Source of the DNA: a virus
Reading direction: 5' to 3' (one strand)
DNA: 38,451 nt
IMG/VR virus record: IMGVR_UViG_3300040809_000593
Location: 1-38,451 of that record
The notes below the pieces were generated by a model that saw only the letters and a program-made list of their open reading frames with translations, had not been told where the DNA came from and searched no databases. Positions 13,568 through 21,855 of the stretch are shown piece after piece (the first letter of the stretch is position 1; each line of letters starts with the position of its first letter). The position numbers and the translations under genes are program-made.

Positions 13568-15001
13568 TTACCATAAGTCGCCGTATGGGTTTGACTCTAC
13601 TGGAGCAAATGCCATTACAAGCGCGTCAGCCAAGTTAGGACTTGGTACACCTCGTTTTGCTAAGTCCTTTTTACTTTCAACTTTATCACGCCCATTATTA
13701 TCAACGTCTTTTAGTGGTGTCGATAATTCTTTTATTAGCCTGTCAATGTTATCCATTTCGCTAGATAAGCTTATTAACTGGTCTGTAGTGTAATCAGTGT
13801 TTCCGTTTACGATGTAGTCATAAGTATTTCTAAACCTGTCAGCAAGTAACCACCAAGTTTGAGCCTTCAAGTTTGCAAACTTATCTTTGTTGGTAACTTT
13901 ATCGTGTTCACTGTAAAAACCATTTGGATTAACTAGGTCTCGACTACCAGCATTAAATTTGCTGTACTCAATCGGAATATAACCGTTTTCATTGCTTCGC
14001 TCGTCGTTAATCTCTGCAAACTTAGCACCAGCAGTTGCGCCAACGCCAATACAGTCATAGTTGATATGAGCGTTAACCTGCAAAGCGTTTCTGTAAGCTC
14101 TGCGGCACGATTTTAACAACTCATCTTCACCTGCTTTCCATTCGTCGCACTCAATAGCTACTGAACCCTTAGCAAGTATTGTAGCGTTAGTATCGCCACC
14201 GCTATCAGCAATGTCATAACCAAGGTTATGTGATCCGCTAAACATATCATCAATCTTTTTGTGTGCATCAATTGCGGCTTGAATCCACTTAAGCTTAATC
14301 ACAGAGCTGTCATCGTTACCTTTTGGAATACCAAGATAGATAAAAGCATGGCTATCTGGATCTGTTTTCTTTAGGTGCTCAATACGTCTTAGCGATGTAT
14401 TGGATATAAACGGATTTTGATCATAGTTAATATGCTTGTGAACACAATAAGGCTCATCATTAACAACAAAGCGATCGTGTATGTAATCTGTTATCAGGTT
14501 CGGGTTATAAACGCACCATATTTCAGAGCCGTCCTTACGTATTGTAGGTTCAAGTATATCCATTTGCTCTTTGGTTACGGTGGCCGCTTCCTCAATCCAT
14601 AGTACATCAACAGACTCGATTGACTTCATTTCTTCAAGGTTTCGCTGAATACCATAGAACAGAAATTCCGAGCCGGTGACGTTGTGAAGGATTTTGTTAT
14701 TTAGAATGGTGAACCTATCCTTCAAACCAAACCTTTCAATTTGTATTTTAAGCAAAGAGTAAACTGAGTCTTCAATGCGGTTTTGAAATTGACGGGTGCA
14801 AAGAAATTTCATCTTGCAGTAGTCAGCCATACGTACAGCGTTAGCAGCAGCATCCCAACTCTTACCAGAATCTCGACCGCCAGAAAGTATCTTAAATCTC
14901 GACTGAGTTAGCCAAAACGATTTAAGATATGGATTCATTGAGGGTTTTTGTTTTTTACTCGCCATCCACTTCGCTTTCTGCATTATCTGCATAGAAGTCA
15001 T
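13568..15001 (-). CDS. terL: Terminase large subunit (PBSX/SPP1-type)
   Basis: ATPase-nuclease motor that fills the prohead with DNA. Walker A is GGRDSGKS (41-48), Walker B VLWIEE (133-138), coupling motif YNPN (165-168). The RNase H-fold nuclease acids are D263 (GYDIAD), D316 (NYDCIGVG) and D459 (SPNLADALVMAF). The length of 477 is normal for Terminase_3 proteins. The start is uncertain: the longest ATG (15001) overlaps the small-subunit gene by 47 bases, while an ATG at 14965 (MASKKQKPS) leaves the N-terminus closer to family length. PBSX/SPP1-type terminases usually package by headful, which fits the circular assembly. Confidence 0.95.
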   Translation of the reverse strand: MTSMQIMQKAKWMASKKQKPSMNPYLKSFWLTQSRFKILSGGRDSGKSWDAAANAVRMADYCKMKFLCTRQFQNRIEDSVYSLLKIQIERFGLKDRFTILNNKILHNVTGSEFLFYGIQRNLEEMKSIESVDVLWIEEAATVTKEQMDILEPTIRKDGSEIWCVYNPNLITDYIHDRFVVNDEPYCVHKHINYDQNPFISNTSLRRIEHLKKTDPDSHAFIYLGIPKGNDDSSVIKLKWIQAAIDAHKKIDDMFSGSHNLGYDIADSGGDTNATILAKGSVAIECDEWKAGEDELLKSCRRAYRNALQVNAHINYDCIGVGATAGAKFAEINDERSNENGYIPIEYSKFNAGSRDLVNPNGFYSEHDKVTNKDKFANLKAQTWWLLADRFRNTYDYIVNGNTDYTTDQLISLSSEMDNIDRLIKELSTPLKDVDNNGRDKVESKKDLAKRGVPSPNLADALVMAFAPVESNPYGDLW

Positions 15002-15356
15002 GAATTGACTTGGGCGTCATTGAGCCATCACTTGATGTGTGGTCTTGCTCAATCTTGTCGCTGTACCCATGCTTGGTAAGTAGCATCTTAGTAACAGCGG
15101 GCGCAAAGCCACCAGCTAGACCGCCATTAACAAGCCCTCGCTCTTGACCTTCTTGGATTTTATTGTAAATGTCCAGAAAGTCGGGCTTACTTGGGTCTTT
15201 AATCCACTCGTAAACAACAGATTTAGAGCGATTTATATGCGCGCAAAGACCAACAACGGACGGCACAACATCGCCGCATTCATGGTAATTTTCAGCGTAC
15301 CAATTTGCAGCTTCTAGCATTTCATCATCGTAGCTTGTAGGTCTACCAAAAGCCAT
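14955..15356 (-). CDS. terS: Terminase small subunit
   Basis: 133 residues beginning MAFGRPTSYDDEMLEAANWY. Residues about 35-60 (VGLCAHINRSKSVVYEWIKD) form a helix-turn-helix for recognising the packaging site. A helical oligomerisation region follows, then a short acidic tail. The start 'GRP-T-x-Y' is typical of small terminase subunits. It lies immediately upstream of and overlaps the large subunit, and has its own extended -10 promoter (15393-15401). Confidence 0.85.
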   Translation of the reverse strand: MAFGRPTSYDDEMLEAANWYAENYHECGDVVPSVVGLCAHINRSKSVVYEWIKDPSKPDFLDIYNKIQEGQERGLVNGGLAGGFAPAVTKMLLTKHGYSDKIEQDHTSSDGSMTPKSIHDFYADNAESEVDGE

Positions 15357-15392
15357 AAAAACCCCATTAATTAATTAAACTAAACACAACTT

Positions 15393-15401
15393 ATTATAAC
15401 A
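15393..15401 (-). promoter_or_regulatory. Extended -10 promoter for the terminase genes
   Basis: Minus strand TGT-TATAAT (15401-15393), followed at the predicted start by GTTGTGTTTAG (15390-15380), 24 bases before the terminase ATG. The same 11-mer occurs at 5048-5058 on the other strand. Confidence 0.6.
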
Positions 15402-15406
15402 CTAAA

Positions 15407-15428
15407 AAACCCGCATAAAAGCGGGTTT
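15407..15428. terminator. Bidirectional intrinsic terminator
   Basis: AAACCCGC (15407-15414), loop ATAAAA, GCGGGTTT (15421-15428), with a T-tract on the minus-strand side. It separates the small-gene operon ending at 15432 from the terminase unit. Confidence 0.85.
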
Positions 15429-15431
15429 GGT

Positions 15432-15626
15432 TTACTCAATTAAATTCTTAGCTTCATTCAGGGATTTATTAAAATCACCAGTATCACAACCATTGATTAA
15501 ATTCCTAAGCGCAATCTCTAACCTTGCCTCGCGAGATATATTTTCACCTTGCGACCAACCAAGCATATGAGCCGTATGTATTCCACTTGCGTGTTGGTTT
15601 CTAGTTCTGCATTGTTTTTGCGTCAT
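15432..15626 (-). CDS. Hypothetical protein (64 aa)
   Basis: MTQKQCRTRNQHASGIHTAH then MLGWSQGENISREARLEIAL and RNLINGCDTGDFNKSLNEAK. Contains H-x-x-H and a helical C-terminal half. ATGA overlap with the preceding gene. No family recognised. Confidence 0.6.
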   Translation of the reverse strand: MTQKQCRTRNQHASGIHTAHMLGWSQGENISREARLEIALRNLINGCDTGDFNKSLNEAKNLIE

Positions 15627-15787
15627 TGGCCAATCATCCTCATAATTGCTTTATCTGCCACATCAGCGGCGCGTTCTTCGTTGTCTATAGCTTGATGTAA
15701 ACAAATAGCGCATTTAGTATCTTGCTCAAACCTTTCTATCTCATCCATAGTAAATAGCGCCATCAGTCCAGGTTTCCACGGTTCCAT
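15623..15787 (-). CDS. Hypothetical protein (54 aa)
   Basis: From ATG 15787: MEPWKPGLMALFTMDEIERF then EQDTKCAICLHQAIDNEERA and ADVADKAIMRMIGQ. The C-x-x-C (KCAIC) and helical charged tail could bind metal. The internal start was chosen because the upstream part of the frame is a shadow of the neighbouring gene. ATGA overlap into 15626. Confidence 0.55.
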   Translation of the reverse strand: MEPWKPGLMALFTMDEIERFEQDTKCAICLHQAIDNEERAADVADKAIMRMIGQ

Positions 15788-15788
15788 A

Positions 15789-15986
15789 TCAAAGCACCCC
15801 AAAAAACCAACAGCCAAAAAACAAAGCAGGCAACAACATACAAAGCCACCAGAAAGCCTGTGAGCGCTCGTAGCTGACTGGTAGTACCTCAAAGCGTTTG
15901 CGACACTTAAAACGTGCGTGCGCTTCATTCTGAGCCGTTAAACGTACTTTTTTACCGCTAGGTAGAGTTAGTTTGTAGATTTTCAT
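15789..15986 (-). CDS. Small membrane protein (65 aa)
   Basis: MKIYKLTLPSGKKVRLTAQN then EAHARFKCRKRFEVLPVSYE, followed by a membrane helix (about 45-64, AFWWLCMLLPALFFGCWFFG). The N-terminal half is a basic beta-like domain that would face the cytoplasm if N-in. Overlaps its upstream neighbour. No family recognised. Confidence 0.6.
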   Translation of the reverse strand: MKIYKLTLPSGKKVRLTAQNEAHARFKCRKRFEVLPVSYERSQAFWWLCMLLPALFFGCWFFGVL

Positions 15987-16393
15987 GATGCAAACAACCC
16001 TCTATTTGATAACCTGCTAGCTAAATCATTTAACGCTAGACCTAGTTTTGTTTCAATTGAGCTTTCTCTTAGCGTGTAAGAGCTAACACCATCAACTGTG
16101 TAATATTCACAACTGTAAGAACCAGCCCTTACTGATTGCTTAACTAGATACTCAGCATCAAGCGTGTTATTGATTTCTTGAATTTGATCTTTTGCTATCA
16201 AATCAAAATCTAACCCGCAATCAAAGCACGTAAAAATAAAACCGCTTTTAGTTTGACCCACAACATAATGAACTCTTCCGTCTTCCCAGTAATGAATCAT
16301 TGAGTTATCAAGTTCAAAGTCACCATTTTTAAAATCTTCAATAGCGGCTTTAAGTTTTTCGCGCGCCTCTTGCTTTAAATAACATTTTTTCAT
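15983..16393 (-). CDS. Hypothetical protein (136 aa)
   Basis: MKKCYLKQEAREKLKAAIED then FKNGDFELDNSMIHYWEDGR. A central beta region has FTCFDCGLDFDL (about 49-60). The ATG at 16393 overlaps the stop of the upstream gene (TAATG) with GGAGCG before it, so this start is preferred to one at 16426. Soluble, no known domain. Confidence 0.65.
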   Translation of the reverse strand: MKKCYLKQEAREKLKAAIEDFKNGDFELDNSMIHYWEDGRVHYVVGQTKSGFIFTCFDCGLDFDLIAKDQIQEINNTLDAEYLVKQSVRAGSYSCEYYTVDGVSSYTLRESSIETKLGLALNDLASRLSNRGLFAS

Positions 16394-16689
16394 TAGTAAC
16401 GCTCCAAAACTATGACAGCAACACAATTACCATTAACGTCTCTAAATTGAAGTTTCATTTTAGCGCCAGCAGGTGACGGCCAAGTGTTCGCAACCTCAAC
16501 ATCAAAGAACATCACCTGCAAACCACCAATGATTAGCGTGCTTTGATTTTTAAACCAGACTACTTTATAAGTAACACCCTCAGCGGTAAACTCGATTTCC
16601 CTGCTAAATCCATGCTGATCGTGATTAACCCAGTCGCCACCAATAGATTTAAAAACCTGCTCTGCTTGTTCGTATGTAAATACTTTCAT
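16393..16689 (-). CDS. Hypothetical protein (98 aa)
   Basis: MKVFTYEQAEQVFKSIGGDW then HGFSREIEFTAEGVTYKVVW and a beta-rich remainder. AAGGAGG precedes the ATG, the best ribosome site in this operon. Soluble, no family recognised. Confidence 0.65.
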   Translation of the reverse strand: MKVFTYEQAEQVFKSIGGDWVNHDQHGFSREIEFTAEGVTYKVVWFKNQSTLIIGGLQVMFFDVEVANTWPSPAGAKMKLQFRDVNGNCVAVIVLERY

Positions 16690-16691
16690 TG

Positions 16692-16871
16692 TTAAGCCTC
16701 CTTATCACAAAACGTCAATTTAGTTTTAGACGGAATGAATATCTCGCCCTTGTCGTTATACAGTGCGCCTTTGCTAATTAGTCTGGCAAACTGATGTGGA
16801 TGAATACCAAACTTTAAGCCAGCAGCATAACAAGTGCCGCATTGGTCTTTTAATGATTTAAGTGTTTTCAT
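16692..16871 (-). CDS. Small protein, possible DNA-binding (59 aa)
   Basis: MKTLKSLKDQCGTCYAAGLK then FGIHPHQFARLISKGALYND and KGEIFIPSKTKLTFCDKEA. Residues about 13-36 (TCYAAGLKFGIHPHQFARLI) could form a helix-turn-helix. The gene is the first of the leftward operon, starting 39 bases after the -10 of a strong promoter beside the TGTAAG cluster, a location typical of Cro-like regulators. The regulatory role is inferred only from this. Confidence 0.55.
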   Translation of the reverse strand: MKTLKSLKDQCGTCYAAGLKFGIHPHQFARLISKGALYNDKGEIFIPSKTKLTFCDKEA

Positions 16872-16909
16872 AATCTCGCCTTATTTGTTTATTTCGTTTC
16901 AGTGGTTAC

Positions 16910-16938
16910 ATAGTATTGCATTCACCTTTTTGTGTCAA
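16910..16938 (-). promoter_or_regulatory. Strong leftward sigma-70 promoter
   Basis: Minus strand: perfect TTGACA (16938-16933), 17-base spacer, TACTAT (16915-16910). Drives the operon 16871-15432 away from the TGTAAG-rich region. Confidence 0.8.
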
Positions 16939-17059
16939 CACTTATTTGTGATTTAGTTTTGTTTTTTGCTTTATGTTACCTGTGTAAGATTCATGTAATT
17001 TCATCTTACACGCTCTAGCCCTTTATTTATAAGGGTTTATTAACTATATGTAAGTATGT

Positions 17060-17094
<35 letters not shown>

Positions 17095-17366
17095 AAAGAA
17101 AATTTATTTATATAGGGCTTATTTTTTATTTAGGCGCACCCCGTGATTTTTCCTTACATTCCTTACATGAACCTGCTTTCTGGCAACAAACCCAGCAATG
17201 GCGCGGCCTGTAGCGTGTAAGCAAAATCAAACATATAGCTTACACAGGGCGCAAATCTTACATAAATAAAAAAACAGCAAGAAAAAACATTAAAAACCAA
17301 GCTTCAATGTAAGGTTTTACCGATGATTAAAGTTTCTTAAAGTGCTGATGTTTATGTGTGCACGTA

Positions 17367-17395
17367 TTGACTGACATGTTACATATGCGTATTAT
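17367..17395 (+). promoter_or_regulatory. Rightward sigma-70 promoter for the replication operon
   Basis: TTGACT (17367-17372), 17-base spacer containing TGTTACAT, TATTAT (17390-17395). A CTTACA copy (17396-17401) sits immediately downstream of the -10, where a bound protein would block initiation. The first gene starts at 17429. Confidence 0.75.
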
Positions 17396-17428
17396 CTTAC
17401 ATGACACAATAACTAACAGAGAGGATTT

Positions 17429-17677
17429 ATGAATCCATTTATTAATAAACCACCACCATGCACAAAAGGTTTCAAGACGACATTTTATGAAAAGCAGTTT
17501 AGCAACATAGAATTTGGGCTTACGAACGCGAAAAGGGTAATACTTTTTGATGATGATGACTTGGCATATATGCGCGGCAGATTAAAGAAATACGCAGATA
17601 AAAACAAACTAAAATACCACACAAGAGTGGCTGGAGATTCTGTTTGGGTTGCTTTGGTGGAGATGAATAATGACTGA
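17429..17677 (+). CDS. Hypothetical protein (82 aa), first gene of the replication operon
   Basis: MNPFINKPPPCTKGFKTTFY then EKQFSNIEFGLTNAKRVILF, and an acidic DDDDLAYMRGRLKKYADKN stretch. Small soluble alpha/beta protein with GAGAGG before the ATG. Overlaps the next gene by 8 bases. As the first product under the TGTAAG-controlled promoter it could be the factor that binds these sites, but no DNA-binding motif is evident. Confidence 0.65.
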   Translation: MNPFINKPPPCTKGFKTTFYEKQFSNIEFGLTNAKRVILFDDDDLAYMRGRLKKYADKNKLKYHTRVAGDSVWVALVEMNND

Positions 17678-19205
17678 TAATGTGGCAGATATAAATGCAA
17701 TTCTTGGCGGCAACTTTCAAGAGTACAAAAACACGGACGGCATTGCTTTTGGTGAACAGATTGGTGGCGAGTGGCCGCCAGTTAAAGAATTGGCTGAGAC
17801 GGCGCAAATACCTAAAATCAATCTTGTTGATAAACATAGGCAAGACCCGTTAACACAACTTGCAATTGAAGTTAGTGAAAGCGTTCAGTTTCCAGTTAAC
17901 ACGGCTTTTTTACATGGCCTTGGTTGTATAGCGTCAGCAATGAATAAGAGCTTTCACTATGAATACTACGGAAGTGAAGCGCCGGTGACTTTGTATTGTT
18001 TGAGTAGTCAACCACCATCAACGGGTAAATCTCAAATCAACAACATTTTCACTAAGCCTATTAGACTTGCATATGCTGATTTAAACAAAGAGCAAGCTAA
18101 AAAACGCATGGCTCTTGAAATTAAAATTGAAGCAGCAACTAAGGAGATGGCAAACCAGAAGAAAGCAAATGACGCTGAGGCGATGGCTGATATTGCTTGT
18201 GATCTTGCTAACCTTAAAGGTGAACTTGATTCAATACCAGTTTACAAATACTCAGTCTCAAACGCCACACCAGAGGCGCTAGAAAAGATCGCATTTAATC
18301 AGCTAGGTATTTTTAACGTTATATCTGATGAGGCTGGTTCAATTAATACTTTGTTAGGCCTGAGTTATAGCGATAAAGCCACCAAGAACAACGCAGATTT
18401 AGTTCTGCAAGGCTGGGATGGTGATTACATGAGTTCGGCACGTATAACTCGTGACAGCGCCGAGGGCTTTGTTAGAGGGTGCGTATCAGTAATTGCACAG
18501 GATGAAACCATTGACGCAATTTTGCAAGCTGGCGAACGTGGAAACGGTGTCAGTGAGCGTTTTTTGCTTATGAAAGAAAACAACCTGTTTGGTTTGCGTG
18601 ATCACTTCAAAGAGCAGCGCATTGATGGTGCAGTTTTAAATAGATACTCACAACTTGTTAATGGCTTGGTTAACTCTGAAAAAACAGTATTTAAAATCTC
18701 AGATGATGCAAAGGTTTTTATCAAGCAAAAGAAACAAGAGCTTGAACCAATGCTTGCAGATAACGGCCGATATTCAAACTCAATGATGCGCGGCGCAATT
18801 GGTAAGATGGACAAGCAAGTACACAAAATCGCGTCAGTGCTTCATGTTGTTGAACATTTCTTTAATGGTTCAGCACCGGTGACAATTAGCGTTGAAACGT
18901 TTAAGTGGGCATATTCTGTTTACTCTGAGTTAGCCAAAATGTACGAATGCGCAGCAGAGGAAAAAGGCTACACTGGCGAGCTAGCCGAGTTGAAAGCTGT
19001 AGTTACTCAACTTTCAAAGTTAACCGACAAAGGCAAGTATGAAGTTAAACCTCGCCAACTTAGAGATAGCCTGAGAAACCTAAAAATATTCAAAGGTAAA
19101 TCAAGTTTCACAAATCATTTAAGTGACGTTTTAATACCTCGTTGCGAGGCGTTAAATTATTGTCGCGTTTTTGGTGATGTAATAAAAATAAACCCGAGCA
19201 TATAA
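17670..19205 (+). CDS. DUF3987-like replicative ATPase/helicase
   Basis: 511 residues. P-loop PPSTGKS (115-121) follows LYCLSSQ, the style of DUF3987/YfjI proteins often annotated as primase-helicases. A charged coiled-coil insertion covers about 135-190. A Walker B-like VISDEAGS lies at 218-224, followed by LVLQGWDGDYMSSARIT and the arginine-containing GNGVSERFLLM. The C-terminal part (about 430-511) is basic and possibly winged-helix. Role: probably unwinding DNA or loading at the origin in the adjacent region, working with the primase 3 bases downstream. Confidence 0.7.
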   Translation: MTDNVADINAILGGNFQEYKNTDGIAFGEQIGGEWPPVKELAETAQIPKINLVDKHRQDPLTQLAIEVSESVQFPVNTAFLHGLGCIASAMNKSFHYEYYGSEAPVTLYCLSSQPPSTGKSQINNIFTKPIRLAYADLNKEQAKKRMALEIKIEAATKEMANQKKANDAEAMADIACDLANLKGELDSIPVYKYSVSNATPEALEKIAFNQLGIFNVISDEAGSINTLLGLSYSDKATKNNADLVLQGWDGDYMSSARITRDSAEGFVRGCVSVIAQDETIDAILQAGERGNGVSERFLLMKENNLFGLRDHFKEQRIDGAVLNRYSQLVNGLVNSEKTVFKISDDAKVFIKQKKQELEPMLADNGRYSNSMMRGAIGKMDKQVHKIASVLHVVEHFFNGSAPVTISVETFKWAYSVYSELAKMYECAAEEKGYTGELAELKAVVTQLSKLTDKGKYEVKPRQLRDSLRNLKIFKGKSSFTNHLSDVLIPRCEALNYCRVFGDVIKINPSI

Positions 19206-19208
19206 ATC

Positions 19209-19988
19209 ATGATTAACACTGATGACATTAAAGCGCAGCACAACATAGTTGATTATATAGATCGCTATGTACCACTAAAGAAAAACGGTAAAGATCATTT
19301 TGGGTGTTGTCCGTTTCATAATGAGAAAACGCCTAGCTTTTCAGTTAACGAGCAAAAACAGTTTTATCATTGCTTTGGTTGTGGCGCACAAGGTTCAGTG
19401 ATTGATTTTGTAATGGAATACCAGGGCGTTGAGTTTTTGCAAGCTTGCGAAATATTGGGCCATAAAGCAGCACTAAAACCTAGTGAAAGCCTAAAGAATA
19501 AACGCGAAAACGAACACAGAAAAATAACACTGCCTTTGCATTATCAAGAGCCACTTAAAAAAGAGGTTATTGCAGATTTTTTTGCAAAGTGTGAGTTATT
19601 TAAAAACCCAACCAGCGAGGAAGCCATTTATTACTACCAAGGACATCAAGCGGTTATGTTAACAGACACTAGACGCAATCCTGTTGGTGGGGTTTTGGTT
19701 AAGTCTGGCTTTAAACCTAAATACCTTGGTAAAGAATTTTTATATGGTAGCTGCGTTGTGTTCGGAGAAATCAAAGAGGAGGTTTATTTATGTGAAAAAT
19801 ACCATGATGCAAAAAGTTTAAATGCAATTGAAGGTAAAAACGCAATATGTTTTTTTGAGCCAAACAATATCTATTTTATTTACCAGATGATAGATAAATC
19901 AAAAGTAAAAGTATTCGCCAAGTGCGAATCAGAAGAAGCAAAATTCCAAGCAAGTAAGTTAATCATAGGAGATTATGAAAATGTATGA
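19209..19988 (+). CDS. DNA primase, CHC2 zinc finger with reduced Toprim-like domain
   Basis: 259 residues. The DnaG-type zinc ribbon uses C34, H37, C55 and C58 (CPFHNEKTPSFSV and FYHCFGCGAQGSVIDF). The C-terminal half has a Toprim-like first motif (YLCEKYHDAKSL, E196 and D200), but the usual D-x-D of Toprim is not visible in the remaining 60 residues (VKVFAKCESEEA instead). The protein is about half the length of a full primase. It may recognise templates and prime with partners, or be a degenerate primase. It overlaps the helicase start. Confidence 0.75.
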   Translation: MINTDDIKAQHNIVDYIDRYVPLKKNGKDHFGCCPFHNEKTPSFSVNEQKQFYHCFGCGAQGSVIDFVMEYQGVEFLQACEILGHKAALKPSESLKNKRENEHRKITLPLHYQEPLKKEVIADFFAKCELFKNPTSEEAIYYYQGHQAVMLTDTRRNPVGGVLVKSGFKPKYLGKEFLYGSCVVFGEIKEEVYLCEKYHDAKSLNAIEGKNAICFFEPNNIYFIYQMIDKSKVKVFAKCESEEAKFQASKLIIGDYENV

Positions 19989-21792
19989 ATTAAGAGACTA
20001 CCAGCAAAAAGCGCATAACGCGACTTTGGCCCACATGAGAGATACGTTTAAAAGCGATAAGTTTGATCCCGCTTATGTGTCTGCATCAGTTGGCGCTGGT
20101 AAAACTTTGCTAATCGCCTTTTTAACTCAGCAAATAATGAGCAGGCCAGGTAACAGCGTTCTAGTTTTGGCGAGACAAGGAGAATTAGTGGAACAAAACT
20201 CATTAGATGCTAGAGAGATAGGAGTTAAGCTATCAATATTCAGCGCATCGTTAAATCAAAAATCAACATATTACCCAGTGATATTTGGCACTGAGGGTAC
20301 AGTTAGCCGCTCTCTTGATCGTGAGTTCAAAGATAGGGCTTTTACCGCAATTTTAGTTGACGAATGTCACATGATGGACTGGCAAGACTGTTTATTAACC
20401 GAGCCGGAAACTCAGTACGGAAAAATCATAAAGCACTTTAACGATGTAGCAAAAGCGCAAGGTAAAAAGCCCCCCTTAATAATTGGGTATACTGGTTCGC
20501 CTTATCGCGGATCAGATTCGATTTATGGGCCTTTCTGGAAAAAGCAGCTAACAGATATTTCAACTTACGAATTAATCAATAAGGGCTTTCTTGTACCGCC
20601 TGTTTTCGGCTTTGGTGATGAAGATCATCATTATGAGTCACTTGATAAATTTAAAATAAAAGGTGGTGAAGGTGCGGAGGATTTTAGCAGTAAAGAGCTT
20701 GCTGCAATGGGGCGCGCAATATGCAAAGAGCAAACAAAGACCCAAGAAATAATCCAAGAGGTTATTGAGCGCACCAAAAACAGAATGGGGGTTATGATCA
20801 CTTGCGCAAGTAAAAAGCACTGTGAGCAAGTTGCTGAATGCCTACCAGAAGGAAGTTGGGGGATAGTAACGGACTCAACGCCAACCAAGGAGCGTAGACG
20901 TATACTGTCAGACATAAAAACAAATAAAATCAAGTACATAATACAAATAGGTTGCTTGACTACGGGCTTTAATGCAAACACACTCGATACTAGCGTTATA
21001 TTAAGAAAAATAGGCTCTTTAACTCTATTGATACAGTTAATCGGCCGCGTACTAAGAACATTAAAACCTGAGCATATAGAAGCTGGACTGGTAAAAAAGG
21101 ATGCTTTAGTTCTTGATTATTCAGATAGTATAGAGGCTATCGGGGACTTGTACGATGATCCAATTGTACAACAAGCCATGGAGCAAAAAGGCAAAGCACC
21201 AGCAGGAGAGCAGCAAGAATGCCCGTTATGCGCAACATTAAACAGTGAGTACGCAGTTCGCTGTGTTGGCCAGTCTGAAAATAGCGATGATGGACGTTGC
21301 GAGCATTTCTTCATGTTTAACGAGTGTTTGAATTGCGGAACACATAACGCGCCAAGTGCAAAAACGTGCCGCAAGTGTGATGCAGTATTAAAAGATCCAA
21401 ATGCAGCACTAAAAAACAAAGCCTACTCTGATGCTGATTATAAAAAAGTGTTAGAAATGAATTTCGGCATGACTCAAGGTGGCGGTATTAGCGTTGAGTA
21501 TAAACTCGATAGTAAAGTTCAAAACATGGGTATTGAAGTTCAGGAAGTTGCAAAGGAGTATTTTGACCCGTTTTTTGTTGGTGGCCAGAAGTGGAAGTTA
21601 GCAAAATGGCACCAATTCATAGATGAGCACGTTGCAAGTGATACTTGGAAAAAAGCAATGAGATCTTGCAAGTCTTATGATGAATTTAAACAGAACATAC
21701 CTTGCATAAGGCAACCTTTGTACATTACCCACCGCAAAGGCGATAAAGGCTTTTCAATTATCAACCGTAAAAAGTTTGAAGAAATTGAATAA
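19981..21792 (+). CDS. SF2 DEAD/DEAH-type helicase with zinc ribbons
   Basis: 603 residues from ATG 19981 (AGGAG nine bases upstream; an ATG at 19975 is too close to it). Motif I ASVGAGKT (35-42), motif II DECH (127-130), motif III TGS (171-173), motif VI QLIGRVLRT (352-360). The C-terminal region has cysteine pairs C414/C417, C428/C440 and C449/C452, C463/C466, two probable zinc ribbons. Resembles ResIII-type helicases found in phage replication clusters; it likely translocates on dsDNA in replication or recombination. Confidence 0.85.
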   Translation: MYELRDYQQKAHNATLAHMRDTFKSDKFDPAYVSASVGAGKTLLIAFLTQQIMSRPGNSVLVLARQGELVEQNSLDAREIGVKLSIFSASLNQKSTYYPVIFGTEGTVSRSLDREFKDRAFTAILVDECHMMDWQDCLLTEPETQYGKIIKHFNDVAKAQGKKPPLIIGYTGSPYRGSDSIYGPFWKKQLTDISTYELINKGFLVPPVFGFGDEDHHYESLDKFKIKGGEGAEDFSSKELAAMGRAICKEQTKTQEIIQEVIERTKNRMGVMITCASKKHCEQVAECLPEGSWGIVTDSTPTKERRRILSDIKTNKIKYIIQIGCLTTGFNANTLDTSVILRKIGSLTLLIQLIGRVLRTLKPEHIEAGLVKKDALVLDYSDSIEAIGDLYDDPIVQQAMEQKGKAPAGEQQECPLCATLNSEYAVRCVGQSENSDDGRCEHFFMFNECLNCGTHNAPSAKTCRKCDAVLKDPNAALKNKAYSDADYKKVLEMNFGMTQGGGISVEYKLDSKVQNMGIEVQEVAKEYFDPFFVGGQKWKLAKWHQFIDEHVASDTWKKAMRSCKSYDEFKQNIPCIRQPLYITHRKGDKGFSIINRKKFEEIE

Positions 21793-21797
21793 AACAC

Positions 21798-21826
21798 TTG
21801 TATGCAACTGTTACATTTAGTATAGT
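21798..21826 (+). promoter_or_regulatory. Sigma-70-type promoter for the recombination genes
   Basis: TTGTAT (21798-21803), 17-base spacer, TATAGT (21821-21826), then GTTGCATTCACC. The spacer contains GTTACATTTAG (21810-21820). The nuclease gene starts at 21856 with AGGAG. Confidence 0.6.
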
Positions 21827-21855
21827 TGCATTCACCAACTAACAGGAGATAAAAA

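Noticed and set aside
20631-21419. Minus-strand ORFs up to 116 codons opposite the helicase gene
   Set aside because: Antisense shadows of a gene with complete helicase motifs; no ribosome sites or neighbours in that direction.
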